This document shows positions 53,901 through 61,901 of a stretch of 62,312 bases of DNA, in pieces. Each line of letters opens with the position of its first letter. Position 1 is the stretch's first letter. The stretch spans positions 1-62,312 of the forward strand of contig JACKAE010000006.1 in assembly GCA_020635205.1 (NCBI GenBank), written 5' to 3'. The stretch is from Ignavibacteria bacterium (GTDB lineage: Bacteria; Bacteroidota; Ignavibacteria; OLB7). Under the pieces are notes generated by a model, which had not been told where the DNA came from, did no database searches, and saw nothing but the letters and a program-made list of their open reading frames with translations. The translations under genes and the position numbers were made by a program.

Positions 53901-54665
53901 CCGGGGGAAAATGGAGGAGACTTAGTGCTGAACGACGACATCTCCGAACGTCCTGTTGGCGTCCGCACCTTCATGCTCTACTTCGTAAACAACAACGTGT
54001 TGAAGCAACCAATCTCGCAAGTTGACCTGCGAGTGAAGAACGGCAGTGGCGAGTCGAAGAAGATTATCGCTGTTGGACCTCCACCGGAGGGAACGAACGA
54101 TCCAGAGAGCGTAGAACTCTACATCTTCGATGAGAACAGTGGTGCGCCGAGAAGCTCCGGTGGTTCACACGAGATTGCGATGAATGCTATCAGGAACATT
54201 AAAGCAGTGGCCGCACCGGGAGATACGATTATTCCAATTATCGTGACAATCTCCGATGTGGGGGACAATCCAGTGACGCTTACCTATACCACATACGACG
54301 AGAACGGAACGGTGGTAAGCGAGGGAGAAGTGGAACTGAACGATCCGCTGACAACAAGCTCGGCTCCTGATGAGAATAGTCGGGTGGTGACCGGCATTTC
54401 CGTACAGCTCTACCCGGTGATGCCAAATCCGGGAAGTGGGGATCGAACAATCCGCTTCCGACTCGACCGGAGCGAGGCGAACCTTTCAGTTGCCCTCTAC
54501 GATGTAGCGGGTCGGGAGATCAGCAAGCTGGTGAACGAAGAGCGGTTTGCTGCCGGAACTCACACGCTCGTCTTCAATCCAAGTAATCTGTCGAGCGGAA
54601 CGTACTACGTTGTGTTAAAGACAGGTACAGAGCAGATTTCGACAACGATGCAAGTGGTGGAGTAA
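50901..54665 (+). CDS. Large T9SS-sorted surface/secreted protein
   Basis: 1254 residues from ATG 50901 (GGAGGAG upstream; a longer frame from 50697 has no ribosome binding site and would bury the signal peptide). Signal peptide FAVFVVLALFLAMSTKAQ. Residues about 20-430 look like a six-bladed propeller of NHL/SMP-30 type (GIAFDGSGNIYVSATT, GLGNIAYDPVNNQFFATNME). Two or three Cys-rich modules follow (DPCKDIQINYKP..CCFDL, CPPDTLCVILPPCKDCCDSV), then beta domains. The C-terminus is a T9SS type A sorting domain (PVMPNPGSGDRTIRFRLD, VALYDVAGREISKLV, LSSGTYYVVLKTG). Ligand unknown. Confidence 0.85.
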   Translation: MSVATRFAVFVVLALFLAMSTKAQPVQNGFAAVTCFSDFSPTGPVVALIDVTAGNLQPVFTNWNAPKSYGPVSSPWNRSNLGEVFGIAFDGSGNIYVSATTAYTSAAPGGPGGSGAIYQLNGVTGAITTFVSTLNAACGSVVGTSTIPNTGNGLGNIAYDPVNNQFFATNMEDGKIYRISSAGIIQSTFDPFGPDGCTPGPAPLGERIWGIGIYNNRVYFARWQEDCGSPSTTSANEVWSIGLAGGDFTGGPVLEITVPPLPSSIHSNPVADIAFSAGGRMLLAERTMVGVGTNPIYPNAHASRVLEYQFSGTWGLTGNIFDIGTMGVGSSCGGYPTIGANSAGGVDYAYGSFDPVTRTPVDCDSAVWASGDALKFASGDYIYGFQRLSGNGGNAASSQMIDADGNTASGDKTQIGDIEIYKRCAQPQTDPCKDIQINYKPVQSQGDASCCFDLTISGIPAGAFTQVSATLLTASVSMTGVIGPTGWNVTNTGTFATWDSAGVIPAGTVTGLRFCLYSLVPPPQEIEITLYAADGTVCKDTIRLDCAEQPPPFPPCMTFVRPRIECKQTGANGSLYDLSFAVTNQSIFSLPPYNLPAENIVVYPATSGVTVTPNGLISLSPTLGYNQTSNPLNFTIGGSGLKAGDTVCIVVQLHGKKLEQDYQWCCPPDTLCVILPPCKDCCDSVDIAVKERLVRQVGNNAANISSSVSVTPGPVMAASATIVSVTRSTIWCPKKLPNGGWVYVQSGVGGPMLGQISNATLTPALPLSSGLTPPSSQVIWGTTPAGVDMSSGSIGLQLSFPGTTLGWRCRDTLTVCVRYTFTDTACRTCDTVVCYQVPRRGQIAIKDIDLTGVGIVSRLDENPSPNREVTAHEVTHIVQQRLGLSMSSTTAGLLSVGHWWQDDLEGDPTIRFTRMLVTPEPGVEIVSLTAQGSGTQATVADRTATIALDLNKGETDLFDIQLSNPRSARFFVLHVRFEYTDGSGQSEPELSREFIVTARVPGENGGDLVLNDDISERPVGVRTFMLYFVNNNVLKQPISQVDLRVKNGSGESKKIIAVGPPPEGTNDPESVELYIFDENSGAPRSSGGSHEIAMNAIRNIKAVAAPGDTIIPIIVTISDVGDNPVTLTYTTYDENGTVVSEGEVELNDPLTTSSAPDENSRVVTGISVQLYPVMPNPGSGDRTIRFRLDRSEANLSVALYDVAGREISKLVNEERFAAGTHTLVFNPSNLSSGTYYVVLKTGTEQISTTMQVVE

Positions 54666-54692
54666 GCGAACTCTCCTCTTGCAGTACGTAGA

Positions 54693-54727
54693 GCCGAGGG
54701 GCGGTTCCCAAGTGGGAATCGCCCCTC
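54693..54727 (+). terminator. Hairpin after the large T9SS gene
   Basis: GAGGGGCGGTTCCCA, loop, TGGGAATCGCCCCTC, 28 bases past the stop. No strong T-run. Confidence 0.7.
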
Positions 54728-54926
54728 AGCCTTAGGTAATCTCGCGTGGAGTATAGAAAAGCAAGGGATTGCCCTACTAAGCCAGCCAGATGCTTCGGGA
54801 GACTTCAACATGACAAACCCTTTTCAGGATGGCTGAACCTGCACAACGATACACGTCTTCCTTAATGTTCTTGATATATGATTGTGTAGGGAATGCTCTG
54901 CTACAAGGCATGGACTATAAAAAACA
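54728..54926. other. Intergenic, nothing recognised
   Basis: Between the terminators of the two convergent genes; no gene or motif supported. Confidence 0.5.
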
Positions 54927-54952
54927 AGGCGATCCAATAAATTGGATCGCCT
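54927..54952 (-). terminator. Rho-independent terminator of the SnoaL-like lipoprotein gene
   Basis: AGGCGATCCAAT/ATTGGATCGCCT with a two-base loop, followed on the minus strand by TGTTTTTTATAG. Confidence 0.88.
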
Positions 54953-55012
54953 CGATCTCTGACCTTTCTCTGTCTATCTCAACAGAGCAGGAATGTTCTA
55001 CAACTTTATGCC

Positions 55013-55633
55013 TTAAGCCCCAGTTCCACTATCTTTTTTCTCTCCTTCGGCTGGAGCAGCACCCTCAGCCGGAGCAGCACCCTCAGCCGGAGCAGCACCC
55101 TCAGCCGGAGCCTCTCCCATCCCCTCTCCGCCCGGCATCATACCAAGCTGGGTCATCATCTTCATCTCCTCCATATAGCCCCAGTGCTCCACTCCCTTTC
55201 CGTCCTTCACCCGTATCCAGTCAACTCCTTCCACGTTGACAGACTTTCCCGTCGCCTTCATTCCCATAAAATCTCCAGTATTCGTTCCGGTCATTCTGAA
55301 CCGGATGGCCATCTGATCCCCCTCCGCAACAATATCCTCTACAGTCATCTTCATGTCGGGATAGGCAACCCGTAGGTCAGTCATAAACTTCTTCATTCCC
55401 TCAAGCCCTTCGGGATATCCCGGCGCCAATTGATGTTCCACAAAGTCGGCAGCAATATACTTGTCGAGTTCGTCCAAGTTCCCTGATCCCATGATTTCGT
55501 ACACTGCCTGCATATTTGCCTTCATTGAATCGATGCCAGCTTGTGTACTGGCATCCTTTGTCGCCCCTGCATCATCCTTACCACAAGCTGAGAGGAAGAA
55601 AAGAGAGAGCAGAAGAGAAGCTACGTACTTCAT
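55013..55633 (-). CDS. SnoaL-like (ester cyclase family) lipoprotein with alanine/proline/glutamate repeat tail
   Basis: 206 residues. The lipoprotein signal LLLSLFFLSAC has a lipobox Cys at 17. A SnoaL/NTF2-like domain spans about 35-165 (MQAVYEIMGSGNLDELDKYI, FVEHQLAPGYPEGLEGMKKF, VNVEGVDWIRVKDGKGVEHW), close to predicted ester cyclases. The tail contains four near-perfect AAPAEG hexapeptides encoded by an 18-bp tandem repeat (55050-55112), which could vary in copy number. Expected anchored in an outer or inner membrane facing the periplasm. Reaction unknown. Confidence 0.85.
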   Translation of the reverse strand: MKYVASLLLSLFFLSACGKDDAGATKDASTQAGIDSMKANMQAVYEIMGSGNLDELDKYIAADFVEHQLAPGYPEGLEGMKKFMTDLRVAYPDMKMTVEDIVAEGDQMAIRFRMTGTNTGDFMGMKATGKSVNVEGVDWIRVKDGKGVEHWGYMEEMKMMTQLGMMPGGEGMGEAPAEGAAPAEGAAPAEGAAPAEGEKKDSGTGA

Positions 55634-55966
55634 AAGCGTGTAGTTAAATATGTGAGAATACTGTTGGCTGACCTTAAATATACAATAGAATTCTGCTCGA
55701 AGATAATTCTTCCACCACGATAAAATTGGGAACCAGGAGTGGGCAGGGGCCTCTAAGGCATCTATTATATTTTGAATGATACTCCAACTTTTGTTCTGGA
55801 GAGTTCAAACTTCTTTCGAGAACTTCCGTCGGGGGGCTTCTCCAAGCAGAAGAGAAGCCCCGTAACTCTCTCCAGTTCAATGGGTCATCACAACCGGGTC
55901 TTCACAGGACAACAACGTAAACGCGAGAAGATTGATTCTCTATCCAAATAACCGAGGGGAACTACT
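55634..55966. promoter_or_regulatory. Divergent intergenic region with hairpin
   Basis: Separates the lipoprotein and DUF1800 genes. A hairpin GGGGCTTCTC/GAGAAGCCCC (55833-55861) lies about 105 bases before the DUF1800 start. GAGGGGAACT is the ribosome binding site of DUF1800. No gene. Confidence 0.5.
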
Positions 55967-57610
55967 ATGGATCGACGAGACTTCCTGACCATCGGTGCGC
56001 CACGCTCCCGCGAAGCGATTCGGGGGGAAAGCCGGGGGGTAACCGCCGCCAGAGACGCATCGCAGACACCACCCGCCTTCGCTCGCCGGAGCGATACCGA
56101 CTTAACCACCTACAGCGGTTCGTGGACCTATAAACAGGCTGCGCACTTGCTCCGACGCTCCACGTTCGGACCGACCGAGGCGGAGATCAATCAAGCGGTT
56201 GCCGACGGGATGGAAGCAACTATCGACAAACTCTTCACTCCGTGGGAACCTCCTCTGGATGGAATCGATAGCTGGGCAAATGCAACGAACTTCCAAGCAC
56301 TACCAGACACAGCGAACGGAGAAGACTTCACCACGTTTCAGCAGAAACAGTACGAACGGCGCGATCTTTTCATCCGCTGGATTCTCCTCTCGATGCAGCA
56401 CTCTCCAGTCTCAATTCAGGAACGGCTCCGCCTCTTCTGGCACAACCACTTCACCTCAGAAGTATTAGTAGTTAACTATCCTGAACTCATCTACGAACAG
56501 TACAAGCTCTTCAAACAGCATATGTTCGGGAACTTCAAGGAGTTCACCTACGATATCTCGATAGATATGGCAATGCTGATCTATCTCGACGGCATCAAGA
56601 ACTACAAAACAACTGCCCGGAATAACATCAACGAAAACTATGCCCGCGAGTTGATGGAACTCTTCACGATGGGCGTTTTCGACTGGGAAGGGAATGAAAA
56701 CTACTCACAAGATGACGTGATTGCAGCTGCACATTCACTGAGTGGGTGGCAGTATAACGTCGACAACCCGAGGAACATCCTCTTCGTTGACCGCAAGGCT
56801 GTCTTCAAGTCGCTCTGGTGGGATAATGGGCAGAAGACTCTGATGGGACAGACCGGTGCTTGGAACACGCAAGATGTGATCGACATCATTTTTGCACAGC
56901 GTGGAGACCAGATTGCAAAGTATATCTGCGAAAAAATCTATCGAGGATTTGTCTACGATGTGGCCGACAGAGTTGTGGTGGAGCAGATGGCAAACGCCTT
57001 CCGCGCTGGGAACTGGGAGCTTCGCCCAGTCTTTGAAATGCTGCTGAAGAGTGAGCACTTCTACGATGAGACGAATATCGGCGCAATGCACAAAGGACCG
57101 ATTGACTACATGGTTGGCATGATTCGGGAGATGGATATCACTACAGTTCCGGGTCTCGACGACCTTGCGAACGCGCGGGCGAACCGTGATCTTGGGGGAC
57201 GCTTGCAATCGTTAGGACAGGTTCCATACTACCCACCGAACGTGAAGGGGTGGCCGGGAGGGCGCACCTGGACAAGTACGTCAACATTGCCGATCCGCCA
57301 GAAATTTGGGATTGACGTTGGGGCAGAGAACATCAGCCTACAGCGAAAGCAATACTACCTGATCGACCCAATTGAATTTGCAAAGCAGTTTTCTGATCCA
57401 TACGACGTGCAGATACTGACCGACGAGATGTCCCGCTTTCTGCTGAACACCGAGCCATCGGAGAAAGAGGCCGACCTTCTCTTCCAGACAATTCTTGATG
57501 GAGGGGTGGACTATGAGTGGGATCTGGACGATCCGAACCAGCGACCGGAAGAGCGGATCAGGAAGTTCCTACAGGCAATCGCACAGCTTGCCAAGTTCCA
57601 GTTGTATTGA
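55967..57610 (+). CDS. DUF1800 family exported protein
   Basis: 547 residues. The N-terminus MDRRDFLTIGAP looks like a Tat-type (RRDFL) signal, though the hydrophobic stretch is weak. DUF1800 hallmarks: AAHLLRRSTFGPTEAEI (about 45), RLFWHNHFTSEVL (about 155), NENYARELMELFTMGVFDW (about 225), GWQYNVDNPR and PPNVKGWPGGRTW (about 430). The family is usually encoded together with DUF1501, as here (next gene 72 bases downstream). The pair is common in Bacteroidota and Planctomycetota; a role at the cell surface is assumed but biochemistry is unknown. Confidence 0.92.
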   Translation: MDRRDFLTIGAPRSREAIRGESRGVTAARDASQTPPAFARRSDTDLTTYSGSWTYKQAAHLLRRSTFGPTEAEINQAVADGMEATIDKLFTPWEPPLDGIDSWANATNFQALPDTANGEDFTTFQQKQYERRDLFIRWILLSMQHSPVSIQERLRLFWHNHFTSEVLVVNYPELIYEQYKLFKQHMFGNFKEFTYDISIDMAMLIYLDGIKNYKTTARNNINENYARELMELFTMGVFDWEGNENYSQDDVIAAAHSLSGWQYNVDNPRNILFVDRKAVFKSLWWDNGQKTLMGQTGAWNTQDVIDIIFAQRGDQIAKYICEKIYRGFVYDVADRVVVEQMANAFRAGNWELRPVFEMLLKSEHFYDETNIGAMHKGPIDYMVGMIREMDITTVPGLDDLANARANRDLGGRLQSLGQVPYYPPNVKGWPGGRTWTSTSTLPIRQKFGIDVGAENISLQRKQYYLIDPIEFAKQFSDPYDVQILTDEMSRFLLNTEPSEKEADLLFQTILDGGVDYEWDLDDPNQRPEERIRKFLQAIAQLAKFQLY

Positions 57611-57682
57611 TCTCTTCGGCTCTCTATCAAACAGCGAGCTAAAGAGTTGAGTGAGAATATTCATTATCAACTATAGATTATC

Positions 57683-59236
57683 ATGAAACGTAGAAAATTC
57701 ATACAACGGGTGGCGAGCACGGGAATCGTTCTGCCGATTGCGTTCGGATTTCCGAGACTTCGTGCGTTTGGTCAGTCACCGAAAGGTTCTCCATTCACTC
57801 GGCTTGCCGCCGCGGAGAACGATCACATCTTTGTTATCATTCGCTTGGCAGGCGGGCACGACGGACTGAACTGTGTGGTTCCATATACAAACGATCTCTA
57901 CTACAACGCGCGCTTTGCTGGGACTGCGGATGATCTTTCCATTCCGGCAAGTGATGTGTTGAAATTTTCAGGCTCGAACACACTCGGCTTCCACCCGAGT
58001 TTTGCACCACTTCTCGACCTCTACGATGAAGGGAAGATGACACTGGTGCAGAACGTTGCCTACCCCGGCCAGAACCTCTCCCACTTCCGCTCTACCGACA
58101 TCTGGCTGAGTGGTTCCGATGCGAACGTGTTCGACGACGCTGGGTGGTACGCGAAGTATTTAGAGGCGAAGTATCCCGACTATCCAGAAGTGCTCCCAGC
58201 CTCTCCTTTTGCCATCGAGTTCGGGAACTTCCTGAGCACAACACTAATTGGCGAAGAGAATAATATGGGAATCGCCGTCGGCAACCTGGACTACATTCCG
58301 GGCTTGCCGGGAAATGATGACTTAGCGAGTACGAAAGCAGGCGAAGAGGAAGCCTACGTGCGGGAAGTGATTCGCCAGTCGAACATCTTCTCCAACGCTG
58401 TGTTGAGCGCATACGTTGGTGGAACAGACAATGCTGGCAGCTACACCACTGCAAGTGGAACGTTGGGTCAGGGTCTGGCAGCAGTGGCACGGATGATTAG
58501 TGGTGGACTGGATACCAAGATGTATATCCTGAACGTTGGTGGGTACGATACGCACACAAATCAGTTGACCACGCAGGCAAATCTGTTAAGCCAGCTTGCA
58601 AGTGCAATTAAAGAATTCCAGCGCGATATCGAGGCACTTGGATTTGCCGACCGGGTTTGCGCTGGAACAATTAGCGAGTTTGGACGACGGGTGAAGAGCA
58701 ACGGAACGGGAACAGACCACGGCGAGGCTGCACCGGTCTTCTTCTTCGGACATGGAGTGAATGGTGGAATCATCGGAAACGACCCGAACCTAAGCGACCT
58801 AACTGGGCCGGGAAATCTGAAGAGTGAGTACGACTTCCGCCAGCTTTACGCCTCGATTCTATCGCAGTGGTACGGCGCTACAGAGGCAGAACTTGCTCCG
58901 GCTCTGCCCCACTCATTTGACCAACTGCCGATCTTCAAAGTAAGTGGATCGGGTGTTGCCGACACCGACGCACTCGCCGCAGGCTTCACTATCGGGCAGA
59001 ATATGCCGAACCCAGCTCGGAGCCGCGTGAGCATTCCTGTTGCCGGAGTGAAGGGTGGAATGAACGCCCGCTTCTCACTCTACACGGTTGAGGGACGGGA
59101 GTTGTTAGCCCAGCCGGTAAATCCGGGGCAGACAAGCGTGGAAGTAGACGTGAGCAAGTTGCCATCGGGAACGTATGTCTATGCCTTAACGTCAGGCCCG
59201 TTGCGCCGGACGCGGCAGATGGTGGTTGCGCGGTAA
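57683..59236 (+). CDS. DUF1501 family exported protein with T9SS sorting domain
   Basis: 517 residues. Tat-like N-terminus (MKRRKFIQRVASTGIVLPIA). The DUF1501 sulfatase/alkaline-phosphatase-like core is marked by IRLAGGHDGLNCVVPY (about 52), SHFRSTDIWLSG (about 130), LNVGGYDTHTNQ (about 280) and FGRRVKSNGTGTDHGEAAPV (about 330). The C-terminal about 80 residues are a T9SS type A sorting domain (NMPNPARSRVSIPV, FSLYTVEGRELL, LPSGTYVYALTSG). Partner of the upstream DUF1800 protein; having both Tat-like export and T9SS tail suggests surface delivery. Confidence 0.92.
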   Translation: MKRRKFIQRVASTGIVLPIAFGFPRLRAFGQSPKGSPFTRLAAAENDHIFVIIRLAGGHDGLNCVVPYTNDLYYNARFAGTADDLSIPASDVLKFSGSNTLGFHPSFAPLLDLYDEGKMTLVQNVAYPGQNLSHFRSTDIWLSGSDANVFDDAGWYAKYLEAKYPDYPEVLPASPFAIEFGNFLSTTLIGEENNMGIAVGNLDYIPGLPGNDDLASTKAGEEEAYVREVIRQSNIFSNAVLSAYVGGTDNAGSYTTASGTLGQGLAAVARMISGGLDTKMYILNVGGYDTHTNQLTTQANLLSQLASAIKEFQRDIEALGFADRVCAGTISEFGRRVKSNGTGTDHGEAAPVFFFGHGVNGGIIGNDPNLSDLTGPGNLKSEYDFRQLYASILSQWYGATEAELAPALPHSFDQLPIFKVSGSGVADTDALAAGFTIGQNMPNPARSRVSIPVAGVKGGMNARFSLYTVEGRELLAQPVNPGQTSVEVDVSKLPSGTYVYALTSGPLRRTRQMVVAR

Positions 59237-59254
59237 ATATATCGGAAGATCGTT

Positions 59255-59306
59255 GGGGGTTGTCTGGTTGAGACATGGCGTGCCATATCCCAACCAGACA
59301 ACCCCC
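59255..59306. terminator. Inverted repeat after the DUF1501 gene
   Basis: GGGGGTTGTCTGGTTG pairs with CAACCAGACAACCCCC around a GACATGGCGTGCCATATC core; a terminator or dispersed repeat related in its core to 60077-60114. Confidence 0.75.
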
Positions 59307-59329
59307 TCTATATTTTGGTATTTTGTTCT

Positions 59330-60085
59330 ATGACTTTCACCGAGAAAGAACGCCAATGGTTTCACCGATGGCTTAGACCCCATTCCCGCGAGGAGCAAAT
59401 CAAAAATGCTCGTGAACGCATTGTAGTCTACATAGTTCTGTTCCTCGGCTTCGCTTTCTACGCATTCTACTCCAGCACTCTCGATCCAGAAGATATACTC
59501 CGATTTGAGGGAGAGGTTGAGTCGGTAAGAATAGATTCCTACTACACAACCCGTCCCAGAACATTTGGGCTCGGAAAGGATAAGCACTATCAGTTACTTA
59601 TCAAGCTCAAGCACCTTGACTACCTCATTCCATACGATCGAGGGAACTATGAGTCGTTGGTAGAACTCAATGCTCGCATCAAATATGCTAAGCGGATTAA
59701 GCTCTACCTCCACGTCAACGATATCAACACATACTTCGGTAACTCCTCCTCAACTAAACCAACATACTTCGAGATTGATGGAAAGGTTGTGCTCAGTTTA
59801 GATGAGTGGAAGCAAAGCAATTACTCTTTAATCTGGATGTTGATTGGCATGGGTATTCTGTTTGTAGGAATTGCTACGCTGGTAGCAAAAGCCGAAGTGA
59901 TTACTGAGTGGTGGGACAAGTGGACGAACAAAGGAAAGCCAGAGAGCTTGGTAGATGTCTACACTCAGAAGTTTCGAAGCTATTCGCGAGAACGGCTTGT
60001 GGAGGTTGCCGAAGGAGAGAATCGCCAATCGGAAGCCCGAGAGGCGGCGCGGAGGTTGTTGGAGGAAGATTTATCCGTTCGGTAG
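59330..60085 (+). CDS. Two-TM membrane protein of unknown function
   Basis: 251 residues from ATG 59330. Membrane segments at about 32-50 (IVVYIVLFLGFAFYAFY) and about 165-187 (LIWMLIGMGILFVGIATLVA) flank a beta-rich, probably extracytoplasmic domain. The C-terminal about 60 residues (KFRSYSRERLVEVAEGENRQ, SEAREAARRLLEE) are cytoplasmic and helical. No family recognised. The last codons and stop sit inside a 38-bp palindrome shared with the convergent umuC gene. Confidence 0.75.
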   Translation: MTFTEKERQWFHRWLRPHSREEQIKNARERIVVYIVLFLGFAFYAFYSSTLDPEDILRFEGEVESVRIDSYYTTRPRTFGLGKDKHYQLLIKLKHLDYLIPYDRGNYESLVELNARIKYAKRIKLYLHVNDINTYFGNSSSTKPTYFEIDGKVVLSLDEWKQSNYSLIWMLIGMGILFVGIATLVAKAEVITEWWDKWTNKGKPESLVDVYTQKFRSYSRERLVEVAEGENRQSEAREAARRLLEEDLSVR

Positions 60086-60114
60086 GGACATGGCGCGCCA
60101 TGTCCCTACCGAAC
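60077..60114. terminator. 38-bp perfect palindrome shared by two convergent gene ends
   Basis: GTTCGGTAGGGACATGGCG and its exact complement. It includes the stop codons of both flanking genes, which therefore both end in Val-Arg-stop (GTTCGGTAG). Probably a bidirectional terminator or an inserted repetitive palindrome. Confidence 0.8.
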
Positions 60115-61356
60115 CACCGGAACAACCACCCCTAATTCTTCCCACCGCGTTGTATATCTTGGCGAGAGACGTTCCTGCTTTGTGTACCAACCACCATCGG
60201 TTCCCGCCGAGGCAACGCGGAGTGAGCCACTTCCCCAACGTCGATTAATTTTGTCCATCGTCTCCATGATCTTCCGCTCGTTCCCCTCCGGCACTTCGGG
60301 GTAAAACAAATTCTTCTGGATGCTTTCCTCAGAACAGAGGCCATAGAGCACTACACCAGCACGACCATAGGTGCACCCAGTCCGGTAGATTTGCTCCATC
60401 ACTTGGTGTGCAGCCCTTACAAGTGATGGCGTGTGTGAGGTTGGCACAGGGAGCTGAACTGTACCGGAAGGTATAGAGTTTCCGGCATCTCTCGTTGAAA
60501 GGAAGACCTGCATCGTTGAGGTAACCAACTTCCGCCTCCGAAGCTTCGACCCGAGGCGTGAGGTGAAGGCGGCAATCAGTTCAAAGAGTCGTTCGCGATC
60601 ACTTAACTTCTTTGAGAAGGAGCGGGTGCAGGTCAGACTCTTTCGTTGTAGGGGTGCTTCGTCGAGCTTGAAGCAGGAAATACCCCGAAGCTCCAGGACT
60701 GTGCGTCGTTGTGTGGTATTTAGCACAAGGTTCATCCAGCGGTCGTTCACATCCCGCAAGTCACGTGCGGTTCTGATTCCCTTCCCTCTCAGCCTCTCCT
60801 TCATCCGTCGTCCAATTCCCCAGACATCTTCTACTGGCATTTCTCCCAGTACCTCATCGGCATTATATTGATTGAAGTTGACCACTCCCTCCCGACTCTT
60901 CTTCGCAAGTTCACCGGCAACCTTCGCCAACGTCTTCGTCTGGCCAACGCCAACCGAAACAGGAACGCCGGTCCACTTCTTAATCCTCTCCCTCACCTCA
61001 CTCATCGCGCCGATAGGATTGGAGAGAGATGGAAGTGGAAGAAATGCTTCGTCGATAGAATAGATTTCAACGCCGGGACTGAAGTGTTCGAGTGTTGACA
61101 TCACCCGACGGGAGAGATCACCGTAGAGAGCATAGTTCGAGGAGAAGCAGCGGATGCCGTACCTGCGAACAAGCTCACCAATTTGGCGGAACGGTTGTCC
61201 CATCTTCACGCCGGCCACCTTTGCCTCCGCTGAGCGGGAGACAACGCAACCATCGTTGTTAGAGAGGACAACAACGGGCACACCTTCAAGCGCAGGATTG
61301 AACGCACGCTCGCAGGAGACGTAGAAGTTATTGCAGTCGACCAATGCAACAGCCAT
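60106..61356 (-). CDS. umuC: UmuC-like Y-family DNA polymerase (translesion synthesis)
   Basis: 416 residues from ATG 61356, which overlaps the umuD stop by one base (TGATG). Polymerase motifs: VALVDCNNFYVSCERAFNP (metal-binding Asp, about 6), VVVLSNNDGCVVSRS (about 28) and IYSIDEAFL with the catalytic Asp-Glu (about 98). A helix-hairpin-helix follows (VEDVWGIGRRMKERLRGKGI, about 175), then the little-finger and C-terminal DUF4113-like domain (RWGSGSLRVASAG, SPRYTTRWEEL). It performs error-prone bypass synthesis with UmuD' in the SOS response. Confidence 0.95.
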   Translation of the reverse strand: MAVALVDCNNFYVSCERAFNPALEGVPVVVLSNNDGCVVSRSAEAKVAGVKMGQPFRQIGELVRRYGIRCFSSNYALYGDLSRRVMSTLEHFSPGVEIYSIDEAFLPLPSLSNPIGAMSEVRERIKKWTGVPVSVGVGQTKTLAKVAGELAKKSREGVVNFNQYNADEVLGEMPVEDVWGIGRRMKERLRGKGIRTARDLRDVNDRWMNLVLNTTQRRTVLELRGISCFKLDEAPLQRKSLTCTRSFSKKLSDRERLFELIAAFTSRLGSKLRRRKLVTSTMQVFLSTRDAGNSIPSGTVQLPVPTSHTPSLVRAAHQVMEQIYRTGCTYGRAGVVLYGLCSEESIQKNLFYPEVPEGNERKIMETMDKINRRWGSGSLRVASAGTDGGWYTKQERLSPRYTTRWEELGVVVPVVR

Positions 61357-61796
61357 CAACGCATTCTCCGAAGGATGTAGGTAACTGTTCCCCAGAGGAG
61401 CACCCCTCCCTCCATTATATGAACTCGTCCGAGGTTGTCGGTCAACTCCCTCCTCCCCTGCCGCACGTTGATCCTTACCAACAGCCGCTCTCCCTCTATG
61501 TCGGCTAGAACAAGTCCGCCATTGCCTGGCTCCAACCCACGATCAACAATCAGAATATCTCCTTCGGCCACACCAAGATCACCCCACGTAGAGTCCTTTA
61601 CCCGAACGAAGTAGGTTGAGATTGGATTATCGATACAATACTCGTTCAGGTCGAGCAACTTCTCGATAAAACTATCTGCTGGGGATGGAAAACCGGCAGA
61701 GATTGGGGTTAAGTAGAGGGGAATCTGGCCAGAGGGGAGAACCGAAGTAGGTTGTGAGGGAACCAGAGCAACCGATTGTTTATGCAGAACAGACAT
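61356..61796 (-). CDS. umuD: UmuD-like protein (S24 family)
   Basis: 146 residues from ATG 61796. The self-cleavage region reads PISAGFPSPADSF (about 33-45) and the S24 fold follows (YFVRVKDSTWGDLGVAEGDI, about 65-85, Ser of KDST aligning with the nucleophile; LIVDRGLEP). The segment where the general-base Lys normally lies reads ADIEGERLLVRINV and has Arg but no Lys, which may impair self-cleavage or be a local variation of the site. Forms an operon with umuC. I could not identify a LexA box upstream. Confidence 0.9.
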   Translation of the reverse strand: MSVLHKQSVALVPSQPTSVLPSGQIPLYLTPISAGFPSPADSFIEKLLDLNEYCIDNPISTYFVRVKDSTWGDLGVAEGDILIVDRGLEPGNGGLVLADIEGERLLVRINVRQGRRELTDNLGRVHIMEGGVLLWGTVTYILRRMR

Positions 61797-61901
61797 GGCA
61801 TTGACAGAAAAATGACCGATTTCGAGAGCAATGCTTCGTTTGGTTTTGCGGCAAAGATAGGGAGGTGGTCGGGTGAATACCAAGAGAAGCAGAGAGGTTT
61901 T

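Noticed and set aside
61797..61901. LexA/SOS box upstream of umuD
   Set aside because: No convincing inverted repeat of a known SOS-box type was found; the Bacteroidota box is not well enough defined to claim one.
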